A stretch of DNA of 36,008 bases from Bacteroidales bacterium (GCA_016936595.1 JAFGXO010000104.1:1-36008), one strand, 5' to 3'. Positions 8,536 to 16,477 are shown, counted from the stretch's first letter. Notes: generated by a model from the letters alone, not told the origin. A program made the numbers and translations.

Positions 8536-9465
8536 TTAATCAGCTTGAACATTCATAGCAGAAAGCATTTTTCCATAAACACCATTAAGAGCGCCTAAAT
8601 TTTTGCTAAGTTTAGTAATTTCTTCAGAGTATTTTTTGGCATAAACTGCAGATTCTTGAACATCTTTAACCATATCTTCAAGGTTAGCTTCGCCAAGCTG
8701 CATTTCAAAAATAGCATTGATTGCAGTAAGATTTTTATTTAAACCTGAAATTTTATCGTTATATTCACTATTACCTTCGGCAAGAGTTGAAAAGTCTAAA
8801 TCCATAGAAGCAACTAAAGTTTGATAAGCATTAGTTAAACTATCTTTATTAGAATTAACGGTTTCTTGAGTTTTATTAAAAGCATCACTTAAACCATCAA
8901 TAGAATAAGTAATATTTTGAGAAGCATTAGACAGCTCATCAGCTGATTTTTTGTAAGTGTCAGAAAGCTGGCTAACATTGTTAGAAGCTTTTTTAACATT
9001 ATCAGAGAATTCAGTTGTAGCTACAGTAGCATCAGTAATATCATTCATTTTAAGAACATTATCACTTAATTTGGTTAAACCAGTATTTAATTTTTCAAAT
9101 AGACCGTCATCACCTGCTTTTGCTAACATTTCATCAAATTTAGCGAACGAATCCATAGCAGGAACAGCTACTTGAGCACCTTTTGTGCCTTTATTAGAAC
9201 CTGAAGATAAAATTTCGTCTTCTAATTCGTCAGATACTTTTAATTCGGGATAAACCAAAGTCCAGTCAATTTCTTCGTGAGGAGGCTCAACACCAGACAA
9301 GAAGAAAATAAAGGCTTCAACAAGTAAACCTACAGTAAGCATAACGGTTGCACCGGGCCAGTGAGTAATTTTAAACAACGCACCTACCAATACAACAGAA
9401 GCACCCCAGCTTTGCACTTTGTGCATAAGGTTTTTCCACCAAAATTTTTGCATAAAATCAGCCAT
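8536..9465 (-). CDS. gldL: T9SS/gliding motor protein GldL (PorL)
   Basis: 309 residues, longer than flavobacterial GldL and close to what I recall for Porphyromonas PorL. Two transmembrane helices lie at about 18-34 and 38-57 (WGASVVLVGALFKITHWPGA, then VMLTVGLLVEAFIFFLSGVE). They carry charged residues Lys32, Glu50 and Glu60 that correspond to those implicated in proton conduction in F. johnsoniae GldL (family knowledge, alignment by eye). The C-terminal two-thirds (about 110-309) is a cytoplasmic helical region with repeated Asn/Ser/Leu-rich coiled-coil heptads. With GldM it makes the inner-membrane motor. The gene is preceded by a 308-base non-coding gap that includes the gldK terminator, so it needs its own promoter or read-through. 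Confidence 0.96.
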   Translation of the reverse strand: MADFMQKFWWKNLMHKVQSWGASVVLVGALFKITHWPGATVMLTVGLLVEAFIFFLSGVEPPHEEIDWTLVYPELKVSDELEDEILSSGSNKGTKGAQVAVPAMDSFAKFDEMLAKAGDDGLFEKLNTGLTKLSDNVLKMNDITDATVATTEFSDNVKKASNNVSQLSDTYKKSADELSNASQNITYSIDGLSDAFNKTQETVNSNKDSLTNAYQTLVASMDLDFSTLAEGNSEYNDKISGLNKNLTAINAIFEMQLGEANLEDMVKDVQESAVYAKKYSEEITKLSKNLGALNGVYGKMLSAMNVQAD

Positions 9466-9732
9466 AGTAATTATTTTTAGAATTTAAATTTGTTTTTAAA
9501 AATCGAGTAAAAGTATAAAGTTTTTTTTTTATTACAAATTTTTTTTGATTAAATAAAAACAGTATTACAAATAATATTCCAAAAAAAGCCTTTGTAAAGC
9601 AAGGTTTACAGAGAAAAATTATTTGAGCAAAAAATGTTATTTTATGATTGTAAAATGTAAAGTAATCAATTTACAATTTAATAAATCGATTGTAAAGAAA
9701 ATAAAAAAAACACAGAAAAAAAAATGGTTGGT
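9466..9732. other. AT-rich leader/intergenic region between gldK and gldL
   Basis: With the adjoining terminator, 308 bases without a gene separate gldK and gldL. The sequence is very AT-rich with long A and T runs and short repeats of ACAAAT and TGTAAA type. I found no open reading frame worth calling and no exact TAnnTTTG promoter on the minus strand; the nearest imperfect match is TATTATTTG (complement of 9569-9577). It probably holds the gldL promoter and an untranslated leader. Confidence 0.4.
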
Positions 9733-9766
9733 AAAAAAATAAAAAAAAGGGCTAATTAAAGCCCTT
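9733..9766 (-). terminator. Intrinsic terminator after gldK
   Basis: Minus-strand AAGGGCT - TTAATT - AGCCCTT, a 7-bp stem with a GC core rare in this DNA, followed by eight T, one A and seven more T. It begins just 7 bases after the gldK stop codon and is the most convincing terminator in the window. Confidence 0.85.
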
Positions 9767-9773
9767 AAATTTT

Positions 9774-11249
9774 CTAATAGCCGTCCCAAGATTGGACGTC
9801 TTTTCCTAAGTAAGTTCTTGCATTTCTAAAGCCAATATAAGATTTGGCAGTATCTTGATATTCATAAGTACGAACACCATTTTGCAAATAATAAGCAATA
9901 TCTTTCCAAGAACCACCACGAACAACTTTACGTTTTAATACGATAGGATCATCAATAGCAGCGTTTCGCTGATCAATTGGATTTAAGTCATGTGTCATAT
10001 TTGAAGTAGCATCGTCAAAATTACCCGAAGTCCATTCTGCAACATTACCGGACATATCGTATAATCCGTAATCATTAGGCAAATAAGAAGCAACGCTAAT
10101 TGTTCTGTTTGCTCCATCAAGGGCGTACATTCCACGCATAGGTTTAAAGTTTGCAAGTAAACAACCTTCGTTATTTCGAGCATAAGGACCTCCCCAAGGG
10201 TAAAGAGTTAAATCTCTTCCACCTCTTGCAGCATATTCCCATTCAGCTTCAGTAGGTAGTCTGTAATTTTCAACATCAGAAACACCTTGAGAGCTATTAA
10301 AAGAATTATTTATTTGAGTTCTCCAGTGAGAAAAAGCATTAGCTTGATGCCAATTTACACCAACGAGAGGATAATCGTCAAAAGCAGGGTGAGCAAAATA
10401 CATTCGAGTATAAGGTTCATTGTAAGAATAAGTATAATCGGCAATCCAAACAAGAGTATCAGGATAAATAGCTACTTTTTGATGTTGAACCAAAGCAGAA
10501 CGAGTATTAAAAGGTTCATCTTGTCCATAGTTGTCATAATCATAACTAATAATTCTTGCTGTTTTTTGATCATCAGGAGTAGTAGGCTCATCATAAGGAC
10601 CGTAGTGACCTTGTGGTAATTGACCGGTACCACCTAAATCATCATAAACATATCTGTTATTTTTCTTGGCAGCTTGTTTTAAATCTGTGTACCAATATTC
10701 ATAAACGAATTTTCGTGTGTCAAATTCTTTTCGACCATATAATGCGTCTTGCTGGCTATAATACATATCTTGAACAGCGTCATTAATTTCAGGACTTTCG
10801 CCTTTCCAAATAAGTTTTCTATTTCTCCAATTCAAATGGACCTGATTGGGGTCAGAAGGATCATAGAATTGAGTATTGATATTTGGGTCATCATTTTCAA
10901 TTTGAAAATCAGTTATTCCATTTTGAACACAAAGTCTCATTGCAATAGAATCTCTAACCCAAGCAACGAACTGACGATATTCGTTATTAGTAATTTCAGT
11001 ATAATCCAACCAAAAAGCGTCTATAGAAACAGTTTTAGGTTGTGCAGTCATTGCAAAAGGCACATCTTGGTCGTTTGGTCCCATGTTAAAATCACCTTGA
11101 GGGATAAAAGCCATTCCGGTTGGTTGAGTTTCAAACCAAGAAGGACGGTTTTGCACACCAAAAACCTCTCCGTTGTTTCCGGACTTACAACCCATAAAAA
11201 CTAAAGATACAAGGGCTCCAAGCAACAGAATTTTATTCATTTTTTTCAT
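9774..11249 (-). CDS. gldK: T9SS/gliding lipoprotein GldK (PorK)
   Basis: 491 residues. The N-terminus is a lipoprotein signal (MKKMNKILLLGALVSLVFMG then Cys21). The rest is a formylglycine-generating-enzyme (FGE-sulfatase) fold: FIPQGDFNMGPNDQDVPF, DAFWLDYTEITNNEYRQFV, YRLPTEAEWEYAARGG, YDMSGNVAEWTSG and the closing RGGSWKD..YYLQ..R are all visible. GldK keeps this fold but acts structurally, forming with GldN a ring under the outer membrane (established knowledge). The start could instead be the ATG at 11240; I kept 11249 because it gives a lysine-rich signal n-region. It follows the porP-like gene by 37 bases, a probable shared transcript ended by the terminator at 9733-9766. Confidence 0.96.
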   Translation of the reverse strand: MKKMNKILLLGALVSLVFMGCKSGNNGEVFGVQNRPSWFETQPTGMAFIPQGDFNMGPNDQDVPFAMTAQPKTVSIDAFWLDYTEITNNEYRQFVAWVRDSIAMRLCVQNGITDFQIENDDPNINTQFYDPSDPNQVHLNWRNRKLIWKGESPEINDAVQDMYYSQQDALYGRKEFDTRKFVYEYWYTDLKQAAKKNNRYVYDDLGGTGQLPQGHYGPYDEPTTPDDQKTARIISYDYDNYGQDEPFNTRSALVQHQKVAIYPDTLVWIADYTYSYNEPYTRMYFAHPAFDDYPLVGVNWHQANAFSHWRTQINNSFNSSQGVSDVENYRLPTEAEWEYAARGGRDLTLYPWGGPYARNNEGCLLANFKPMRGMYALDGANRTISVASYLPNDYGLYDMSGNVAEWTSGNFDDATSNMTHDLNPIDQRNAAIDDPIVLKRKVVRGGSWKDIAYYLQNGVRTYEYQDTAKSYIGFRNARTYLGKDVQSWDGY

Positions 11250-11286
11250 AATAGTAAGAAATTTTGTTCAAGTTTATATTGAAGAA

Positions 11287-12222
11287 TTAAAGAGTTTTAA
11301 CATTTCTGTATTTCATAGGGTTTCCCCCGTTTAAAAAAGAGAAACAATAACCAACGTAAGCTTCAAAAGTTCCGGAGGAAACTCTATTTAAATAAGTTAA
11401 CGACAAATCATAAGATAAACCAAGTTTTAAATTATTAAAATAAGAAGTTCCAACCATAAAAGCTAATGCTGCCTTGTTTCTATAAGTAACGCTTGCCCAG
11501 AATTTTTTATTGTACAGGGCAAAAATATTAATGTCAAATTGCATATCATTTCCTATAGATTTTACGAATATCGAAGGAGTTAAGTCGATAGCTGAATTAG
11601 CTACTTTAATGTTGTATCCTCCAATAAAATAAAAATGATTTACCAAAAAAATTGAGCTGTTAGTGCCACCTTCGGTTTCGGATACAAAATAAAAATTGGG
11701 TCTTAACAAATGAGAAGAAGATAAGCCTACAAACAATTCATTCCAAATATAAAATGCACCAACGCCTAAATCAAAAATTGTTGCATTAGAATTTGCCTCA
11801 AGAATTGGTTCGTTTTGGTCGGGAAATTTCCAAGAGGGATCGAATTTTTTATTAAATATGCCGGGACTTACTCCGAAACTAATTTTACCTAAACCCAAAT
11901 CTTTTTGAAAAGACAAATTAAATCGAGCTTTAAAGTCATGAACAAAGCCATATCTGTCGTCAACAAAAACTACTCCCCCCCCCCATTTTTGATTTAACAG
12001 GTTAAAAGGAGCATCAACAGAAAGAATTGTTGTTAAAGGAGCGTTTTCGAATTTTCGCCATTGCTGATGCGAGAGTAAATTTACACAAACCTCTCCTTCT
12101 AAACCAGCGTAAGCAGGATTAAACGTGGTTTTCATAAAATTATAGTGCGTAATCAAGGGGTCTTGCTGCGCATATAAAAACGACGTAAAAAATAAAAATA
12201 TTAGTAAAAAATATTGTCTCAT
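11287..12222 (-). CDS. porP: PorP/SprF-family type IX secretion outer membrane protein
   Basis: 311 residues from the ATG at 12222, which gives a clean signal peptide (MRQYFLLIFLFFTSFLYAQQ); the frame is open 20 codons further upstream. Family hallmarks are DPLITHYNFMKTTFNPAYAG (residues 21-40), LLSHQQWRKFENAPLTT, and a series of amphipathic beta-strands ending in a barrel-type C-terminus (AYVGYCFSFL). PorP/SprF proteins assist the type IX system at the outer membrane, and some bind the cell-surface adhesin partners (family knowledge). It heads the porP-gldK unit. Residues W80-G83 are encoded by a run of ten G, remarkable in this AT-rich DNA. The symbol is by family; the specific paralog (porP or a sprF) cannot be fixed without alignment. 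Confidence 0.9.
   Translation of the reverse strand: MRQYFLLIFLFFTSFLYAQQDPLITHYNFMKTTFNPAYAGLEGEVCVNLLSHQQWRKFENAPLTTILSVDAPFNLLNQKWGGGVVFVDDRYGFVHDFKARFNLSFQKDLGLGKISFGVSPGIFNKKFDPSWKFPDQNEPILEANSNATIFDLGVGAFYIWNELFVGLSSSHLLRPNFYFVSETEGGTNSSIFLVNHFYFIGGYNIKVANSAIDLTPSIFVKSIGNDMQFDINIFALYNKKFWASVTYRNKAALAFMVGTSYFNNLKLGLSYDLSLTYLNRVSSGTFEAYVGYCFSFLNGGNPMKYRNVKTL
11975..11984 (-). repeat. Homopolymeric (G)10 tract inside porP
   Basis: Ten consecutive C on the plus strand (G on the coding strand) encode part of Trp80-Gly81-Gly82-Gly83. This is the only long G/C homopolymer I saw in the window. In the given sequence it keeps porP in frame; gain or loss of one base would truncate the protein after about 80 residues. 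Confidence 0.9.
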
Positions 12223-12267
12223 TTTTAATAAAATTGAAGCAAAATAAAAATAATTTTTGGTTAATAA

Positions 12268-12275
12268 CAAATTTA
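12268..12275 (-). promoter_or_regulatory. Candidate -7 promoter element for porP-gldK
   Basis: The minus strand reads TAAATTTG, an exact TAnnTTTG match, 45 bases upstream of the chosen porP start codon. No TTTG element stands at the canonical distance upstream. The position would place a transcription start at about 12260, and would leave the 12283-12397 AT-rich gap untranscribed by this promoter. Confidence 0.35.
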
Positions 12276-12397
12276 AGAACAAATATTAAATTTTGGTTGT
12301 TTTAAGAGCTATAATATGTTGCCTATTTTGAGATTAAAAAATTAATTTTAGCATAAAAATCAAAGGTTTTTTTTTTAATAAAAAAATCAACAAAAAT

Positions 12398-13498
12398 TTA
12401 GTGATTTAAAAAAAGGGATATCCTTTTTGTTAAATTACCCGATTTTGCCAAAGAATAATCTTTAAAACTGCAAGGCAACATTTTTTCTGTTAAATTTTCT
12501 ATTTTTACAGCCCACCATCTATCTGTTTTTTCACAATGTTTAAATTTCAAATCATTATTATTATCCACTTTAAGATAAAAAGTAGAATATTTTAAAGTTT
12601 TCAAGTTATTCAATTCTTTTTTTCTTGAAAAAGCATCTAAAAAATGCCAAAAAGCCTGAGCAATCAGTTTTGCTCCAACAAAATGAATATCATTATTGAT
12701 TGTGTAATCGTAGAAACCAAAAAAATTAAGTTCGTCACTTAAACCTGCATAATTTGACAATTTGCATATTTCAAAAGAACTAAAACCATTAGGCTGAGGA
12801 TTTTGTCCTCCGGGAACTTCTAAAAACTTTGCACTTGATGAATTAAGGGCAACAATATTTGCGTTTCTAAATTCCGGTTCAAAATCTAAAAAATCAGCTT
12901 GCACTTCGCTTAATCTAAATGATTGATTTACAGAATTTTTAAATTTTGCAAGCACATTACCACTAACCAGGTAATTTTGCAATCCTATAACGTTATTTTT
13001 AGTAATATATTTTGAAAATAAATTAAAGTAATTTAAAAAATTGTTAGAATTATAACTTAGAGAATTAAATTCATCATAAGGCAAAAAGGGAGAAACAATC
13101 AAATTTGAAAAATTCTGCTTAAAATTCTCAAAAAAATTATAAAACAGAATATTGGAATTTCCATTTTCGGCAATATAAATTATTTTAATGTCAACATCAG
13201 TTAAAGTTTTCAAAAGGAGATTAACTTCAGATATAAGTTGCTCATTGTCAATATTATAATTTAGGTTTCCAAGGTCAAAAATTTTCAAATTTTGAAAAGA
13301 ATACAAATCATAAAATTGTTGTCTGATAACATCTACAGATTTGAAATCGTTATTATTAGATAATCCAATAATTACAATATCGTATTTAACCCAATCAACA
13401 TATTCATTATCGTGAATTTTATCAATAAAACCGATCTTTTCAGTTAAACGATGAATATCATCTAAATTAACATCAGGTTTTTTCAAAAATCTTATCAT
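12398..13498 (-). CDS. Degenerate arginase/formimidoylglutamase-family protein (probable pseudoenzyme)
   Basis: 366 residues. The fold is recognisable by eye as ureohydrolase (arginase/agmatinase/formiminoglutamase): LKIFDLGNL (71-79), IIYIAENGNSNILFYNFF (106-123, where functional members have a GGSQD or GGDHS-like motif), VIGLQNYLVSG (170-180), NIVALNSSSAKF (214-225, where enzymes have a FDIDAIR-like metal-binding motif) and PNGFSSFEICKLSNYAGLSD (236-255, a well-preserved family signature). The Asp and His residues that bind the two manganese ions are replaced by Asn and Ser, so catalysis is unlikely. From memory, arginase-like genes of this kind also sit near gldK clusters in other Bacteroidota, suggesting a structural or regulatory role tied to type IX secretion (inference). 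No signal peptide, so probably cytoplasmic. It lies between ubiX and porP on the same strand. Confidence 0.78.
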   Translation of the reverse strand: MIRFLKKPDVNLDDIHRLTEKIGFIDKIHDNEYVDWVKYDIVIIGLSNNNDFKSVDVIRQQFYDLYSFQNLKIFDLGNLNYNIDNEQLISEVNLLLKTLTDVDIKIIYIAENGNSNILFYNFFENFKQNFSNLIVSPFLPYDEFNSLSYNSNNFLNYFNLFSKYITKNNVIGLQNYLVSGNVLAKFKNSVNQSFRLSEVQADFLDFEPEFRNANIVALNSSSAKFLEVPGGQNPQPNGFSSFEICKLSNYAGLSDELNFFGFYDYTINNDIHFVGAKLIAQAFWHFLDAFSRKKELNNLKTLKYSTFYLKVDNNNDLKFKHCEKTDRWWAVKIENLTEKMLPCSFKDYSLAKSGNLTKRISLFLNH

Positions 13499-13587
13499 AA
13501 CAAACCATTATTTTTTTTTATTTGTTTAAATATTTTTTAAATTATCTCCTTAAATGGAGAAGTTTTTTTGCATTAACTGCAATAAAT

Positions 13588-14148
13588 CTAAGAAAATTTC
13601 ATCCATTCAAAAAATTTCAGGTCAACTTTTAAAAGCTGAAATATTTTCTGAACAACGGTATCAACAACTTGTTGAATAGAAGTTGGTTTAGAGTAAAAAG
13701 AAGGAGAAGCAGGGCAAATTTTTGCACCGGCAAGCACAAGCTTTTTCATATTACTAATATGTATCAAATTTACAGGAGTTTCACGTGGCACGATAATTAA
13801 ATTCCGACTTTCTTTGAGCATCACATCGGCTGCACGAGTAAGCAGATTATCGGCAATTGAATTTGCAATTTTAGCCATTGTTCCCATTGAACATGGGCAA
13901 ACCACCATTGCATCATAATTAGCCGAACCAGAAGCAAAAGGGACAAAATAATTATCGTTTTTAAAAATTTCAAATGGAATATTTTCTATTTTTAAATCGT
14001 CAATTTCGTGTTGCCAAACTTTAATTGCAGTATCAGTAAAAACAATAGCCAAATTTTCAACCAATTGAGGGTATTGTTTTACAATTTCGATAATTCTTTT
14101 TGCGTAAATAGAACCACTTGCACCTGTTATTCCTAAAATTAATTTCAT
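13588..14148 (-). CDS. ubiX: UbiX-family flavin prenyltransferase
   Basis: 186 residues, the usual family size. It begins MKLILGITGASGSIYAKRII, the FMN-binding start of UbiX/Pad1 proteins, followed by DAMVVCPCSMGTMAKIANSI (about 79-98), ADNLLTRAADVMLKESRNLI and the PRETPVNLIHISNMKKLVLA segment that binds the prenyl phosphate and FMN (family knowledge). The reaction joins dimethylallyl (mono)phosphate to FMN, making prenylated FMN, the cofactor of UbiD-type decarboxylases. No ubiD partner is in the window; it may be elsewhere. The last about 15 residues (DLKFFEWMKFS) are lineage-specific. The gene lies 25 bases from the upstream outer-membrane protein gene, probably in one operon with it and ldcA. 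Confidence 0.93.
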   Translation of the reverse strand: MKLILGITGASGSIYAKRIIEIVKQYPQLVENLAIVFTDTAIKVWQHEIDDLKIENIPFEIFKNDNYFVPFASGSANYDAMVVCPCSMGTMAKIANSIADNLLTRAADVMLKESRNLIIVPRETPVNLIHISNMKKLVLAGAKICPASPSFYSKPTSIQQVVDTVVQKIFQLLKVDLKFFEWMKFS

Positions 14149-14173
14149 TTTAAAGTCTGTAAAGTTAAAAGAA

Positions 14174-14806
14174 TTATTCTTTCCAAAAAATCAGATATTG
14201 AGCAGTTAAACGCAAAGAGTTATTCCACCAGCAAATTGAAGTACTTGGACCAATAAATAAACTAAAAAAAGCATGATTGCTTAAACAATTTCCCGATGAA
14301 GGTTTAGTAACAGGTATCAAGTTATAATCATTAGCAAAATTAATTGTTAATCTATCACTTATTTTGTAGTTAACAGCAGTATAATAGCTTAAATCATACC
14401 ATCTGAGATTTAAATCATCTTCATCAAAAACACCAAAAGTTTGTTCATTTTCGCCTTTAAATAAATAACCAAAAGTTAAACCACCGGAAAAAGAGAGTTT
14501 GTCAAAAGGCATATAAGTAAAAAACACCGGAACTTCAACATAATTTAACCTTGTTACAAAAAAGGTTGTTTTAGTAGCCGATCTTGCACCTTTTTGAACA
14601 ATAGAAACTCCGGATATTAGATTTAATTCGTTTCTTAAATTTAATTGAGCGTAAGTTGTAACCGAAAATCCTAATTTATGATAGCCTCCAAAATCGTCGC
14701 CATCAACTTGCGAAGCAGTAAGTCCGCCAATAATACCACCTTCAAATAATTGAGCATTAACAAAAAATGGTAAAATTAAAAACAGTAAAATGAATATTTT
14801 TTTCAT
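14174..14806 (-). CDS. Outer membrane beta-barrel protein (PorT-like family)
   Basis: 210 residues with a signal peptide (MKKIFILLFLILPFFVNAQ). The mature part starts LFEGGIIGGLTASQVDGDD and alternates hydrophobic strands such as GFSVTTYAQLNLRNELNLIS and RLNYVEVPVFFTYMPFDKLS, the pattern of the eight-stranded outer-membrane barrels of the PorT/OMP_b-brl_2 type in Bacteroidota (family knowledge). YVEVPVF and the GGLTASQ..GD opening are characteristic. It overlaps the ldcA stop codon by 4 bases (ATGA), so the two are translationally coupled. Whether it is the true T9SS factor PorT/SprT or one of the many related barrels cannot be decided by eye. Confidence 0.82.
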   Translation of the reverse strand: MKKIFILLFLILPFFVNAQLFEGGIIGGLTASQVDGDDFGGYHKLGFSVTTYAQLNLRNELNLISGVSIVQKGARSATKTTFFVTRLNYVEVPVFFTYMPFDKLSFSGGLTFGYLFKGENEQTFGVFDEDDLNLRWYDLSYYTAVNYKISDRLTINFANDYNLIPVTKPSSGNCLSNHAFFSLFIGPSTSICWWNNSLRLTAQYLIFWKE

Positions 14807-15723
14807 AATGTAGCAGATTCTAAAAGTGTAATTTTTTGATTTAAAGTATCAAGTTGAGCATTAATTCCAATAGGGAAAATTAAAGCATCTTTTATATGTC
14901 CAAAATTAAGATCGTAAACAACAGGTATTTGTAAGAAAGAGAAATCTCTTTGTATAATTTGTTCAATAGAAAAGCTATCGTATAAAGTCATATCAAAATC
15001 TTGGGGTTCACATTTATTAAATTTCCCAAAAACAATTGCCGCTGCTTTTTTTAAATCGGTTGCCATTAGCAGATGATTTAACATTCTGTCTATTTTATAT
15101 GGAGGTTCAGCAATTTCCTCGATAAAAACAATATTGTTTTCAAATTTATAAAGATATTCAGTTCCAATTAAAGAAGTTAGCAAAGATAGATTTCCGCCAA
15201 CAATTCGACCTTGAGTTTTTCCATGTTTTAAAGTGTTAAAGCTTTTATGTGGAAGTATATAATTATCGGAAGATTGAAACATTAACGATTTAATTTGCTC
15301 AATTACATATTCTGTAAATTCTGAAGCTCCAACAATTCCGTGAAATGAAACCAATCCTGTTTTTACAAAAAAAGCTGATTGAAGGGCAGTAATATCGCTA
15401 AATCCGACAAAAATTTTAGGATTGTTTTTAATTATTTTGTAATTGATATTGTTTAGTAATCTTGTTGCTCCAGAACCACCTCTGATACAGAATATTGCAT
15501 CAATTTGCTCATTTGTCCAAAATCTGTGAACATCATTTAAACGTTGATTGTCAGTTCCTGCAAAATGACCAAAAATCTTTTCTTGAATTTCATCATCAAA
15601 AGAAGACAATCCAATTGAATGGATATTTTGTAATGTTTTGTCGATTTTTGCCTGCCGTACAATACCTGATGGAGCAATAAGCCCAACTTTTTTATTTTGA
15701 ATATGTTTAGATTTTAGGATCAT
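14803..15723 (-). CDS. ldcA: LD-carboxypeptidase, peptidase family S66 (muramoyltetrapeptide carboxypeptidase)
   Basis: 306 residues from the ATG at 15723; a TTG at 15750 would add nine residues and overlap the upstream gene, so I prefer the ATG. The N-terminal KVGLIAPSG, FCIRGGSGATRLL (78-90) and FVGFSDITAL (105-114, Ser109 the likely nucleophile) are S66 hallmarks, with IEEIAEPPYKIDRML (Glu202 or 203) and NFGHIKDALIFPIG (His276) supplying the rest of the triad (family knowledge). It cleaves the terminal D-Ala from L,D-linked murein tetrapeptides during peptidoglycan recycling, usually in the cytoplasm; no signal peptide is visible. It sits 10 bases after the ACP/PPTase gene and overlaps the outer-membrane barrel gene, so it is transcribed with both. 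Confidence 0.93.
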   Translation of the reverse strand: MILKSKHIQNKKVGLIAPSGIVRQAKIDKTLQNIHSIGLSSFDDEIQEKIFGHFAGTDNQRLNDVHRFWTNEQIDAIFCIRGGSGATRLLNNINYKIIKNNPKIFVGFSDITALQSAFFVKTGLVSFHGIVGASEFTEYVIEQIKSLMFQSSDNYILPHKSFNTLKHGKTQGRIVGGNLSLLTSLIGTEYLYKFENNIVFIEEIAEPPYKIDRMLNHLLMATDLKKAAAIVFGKFNKCEPQDFDMTLYDSFSIEQIIQRDFSFLQIPVVYDLNFGHIKDALIFPIGINAQLDTLNQKITLLESATL

Positions 15724-15733
15724 TCTGAGAAAA

Positions 15734-16477
15734 CTAATTTTTAAACTCAACTAACATATAAACTGCAAGACTTAATGAAACTAAAAAAGAAATAATTGAC
15801 AATATTTTCCAAAACATATTTATGTCTTTTACTACTGTTTCTGTTTTGGTTTCTATTTTAGGATCAATATTTTTTTTATCTCTAAAAGCAATTGCGATTG
15901 CAAATTCATCAACATGACTAATTGAAATAATAAAGCCTTGAAAAAATGGTTTTCCAAAATTATCATAATAAATTTCAAACGAGTTAAAAGGTTTATTTTT
16001 CAATAAATTATTTGCTTTAACAAGAGCTTCTTTAACAGCAAAAACACCGGCAAAACTCTGTATTGGAGATGGTTGTAAAATACAATGAGCAATTTCAGAA
16101 TCAGTGAAATTTTGTTTATAAAACTCATCTTCTCGAAAATCAGCAACTTCTTTAAAATTCGCAATTTTCTCAATATCAATTCCAACAGAAAGATCAGAAT
16201 CATCAATTTCAGTATTAATTGGTTCTGAATTATTTAACGAATTGTATTCAATATTCTGTTTTAAATTTATTTTTTCTATTAATTGTCCAAAAGTTTTTAT
16301 ATCGGTGTAATTTTCAACATCATAACCTAATTCTGCAAATTCAGCATACATTCGGTGTATCAATATCGAGCCTTGAACAACTGTTTTATCAATAACTGTA
16401 TCATTATTTATTTCAGCTACATTTTTTTTTATAAAATTAGCTAAAACATTCCTTAACTCTAAATAATTTGAATCCAT
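15734..16477 (-). CDS. Fusion: acyl-carrier-like domain + AcpS-type phosphopantetheinyl transferase + membrane anchor
   Basis: 247 residues from the ATG at 16477 (a longer start at 16531 would overlap E2 by 47 bases). Residues 1-72 resemble an acyl carrier protein: helix one, then VVQGSILIHRMYAEFAELGY (33-52) with Ser37 at the position of the ACP phosphopantetheine serine, and TFGQLIEKI matching the final ACP helix. The usual DSL is GSI here. After a linker, residues 97-199 carry all AcpS motifs: VGIDIEKI (98-105), FTDSEIAHC, FAGVFAVKEALVKA (142-155), FGKP and ISISHVDEFAIAIAF, so the transferase looks active (moves phosphopantetheine from CoA to a carrier serine). A single hydrophobic helix at about 223-243 near the C-terminus probably anchors it in the inner membrane. 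It follows the E2 gene by 7 bases. I recognise the PPTase domain firmly; the ACP domain is a by-eye call. Confidence 0.78.
   Translation of the reverse strand: MDSNYLELRNVLANFIKKNVAEINNDTVIDKTVVQGSILIHRMYAEFAELGYDVENYTDIKTFGQLIEKINLKQNIEYNSLNNSEPINTEIDDSDLSVGIDIEKIANFKEVADFREDEFYKQNFTDSEIAHCILQPSPIQSFAGVFAVKEALVKANNLLKNKPFNSFEIYYDNFGKPFFQGFIISISHVDEFAIAIAFRDKKNIDPKIETKTETVVKDINMFWKILSIISFLVSLSLAVYMLVEFKN

Noticed and set aside
10287-11204. Plus-strand open frames of 110 and 151 codons opposite gldK
   Set aside because: They are antisense to a well-recognised gene, have no family features, and their composition (Ile/Ser/Arg-rich) is what complementing GldK codons gives.
9774-11249. Reading the GldK product as a sulfatase-modifying formylglycine-generating enzyme
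   Set aside because: The fold is the same, but the lipoprotein signal and the K-L-M-N gene order make the structural T9SS role far more likely.
13545-13583. Two short inverted repeats between ubiX and the arginase-like gene (TCTCC/GGAGA and TTGCA/TGCAA)
   Set aside because: Only 5-bp stems; on the minus strand neither is followed by a T-run, so no terminator or operator is supported.
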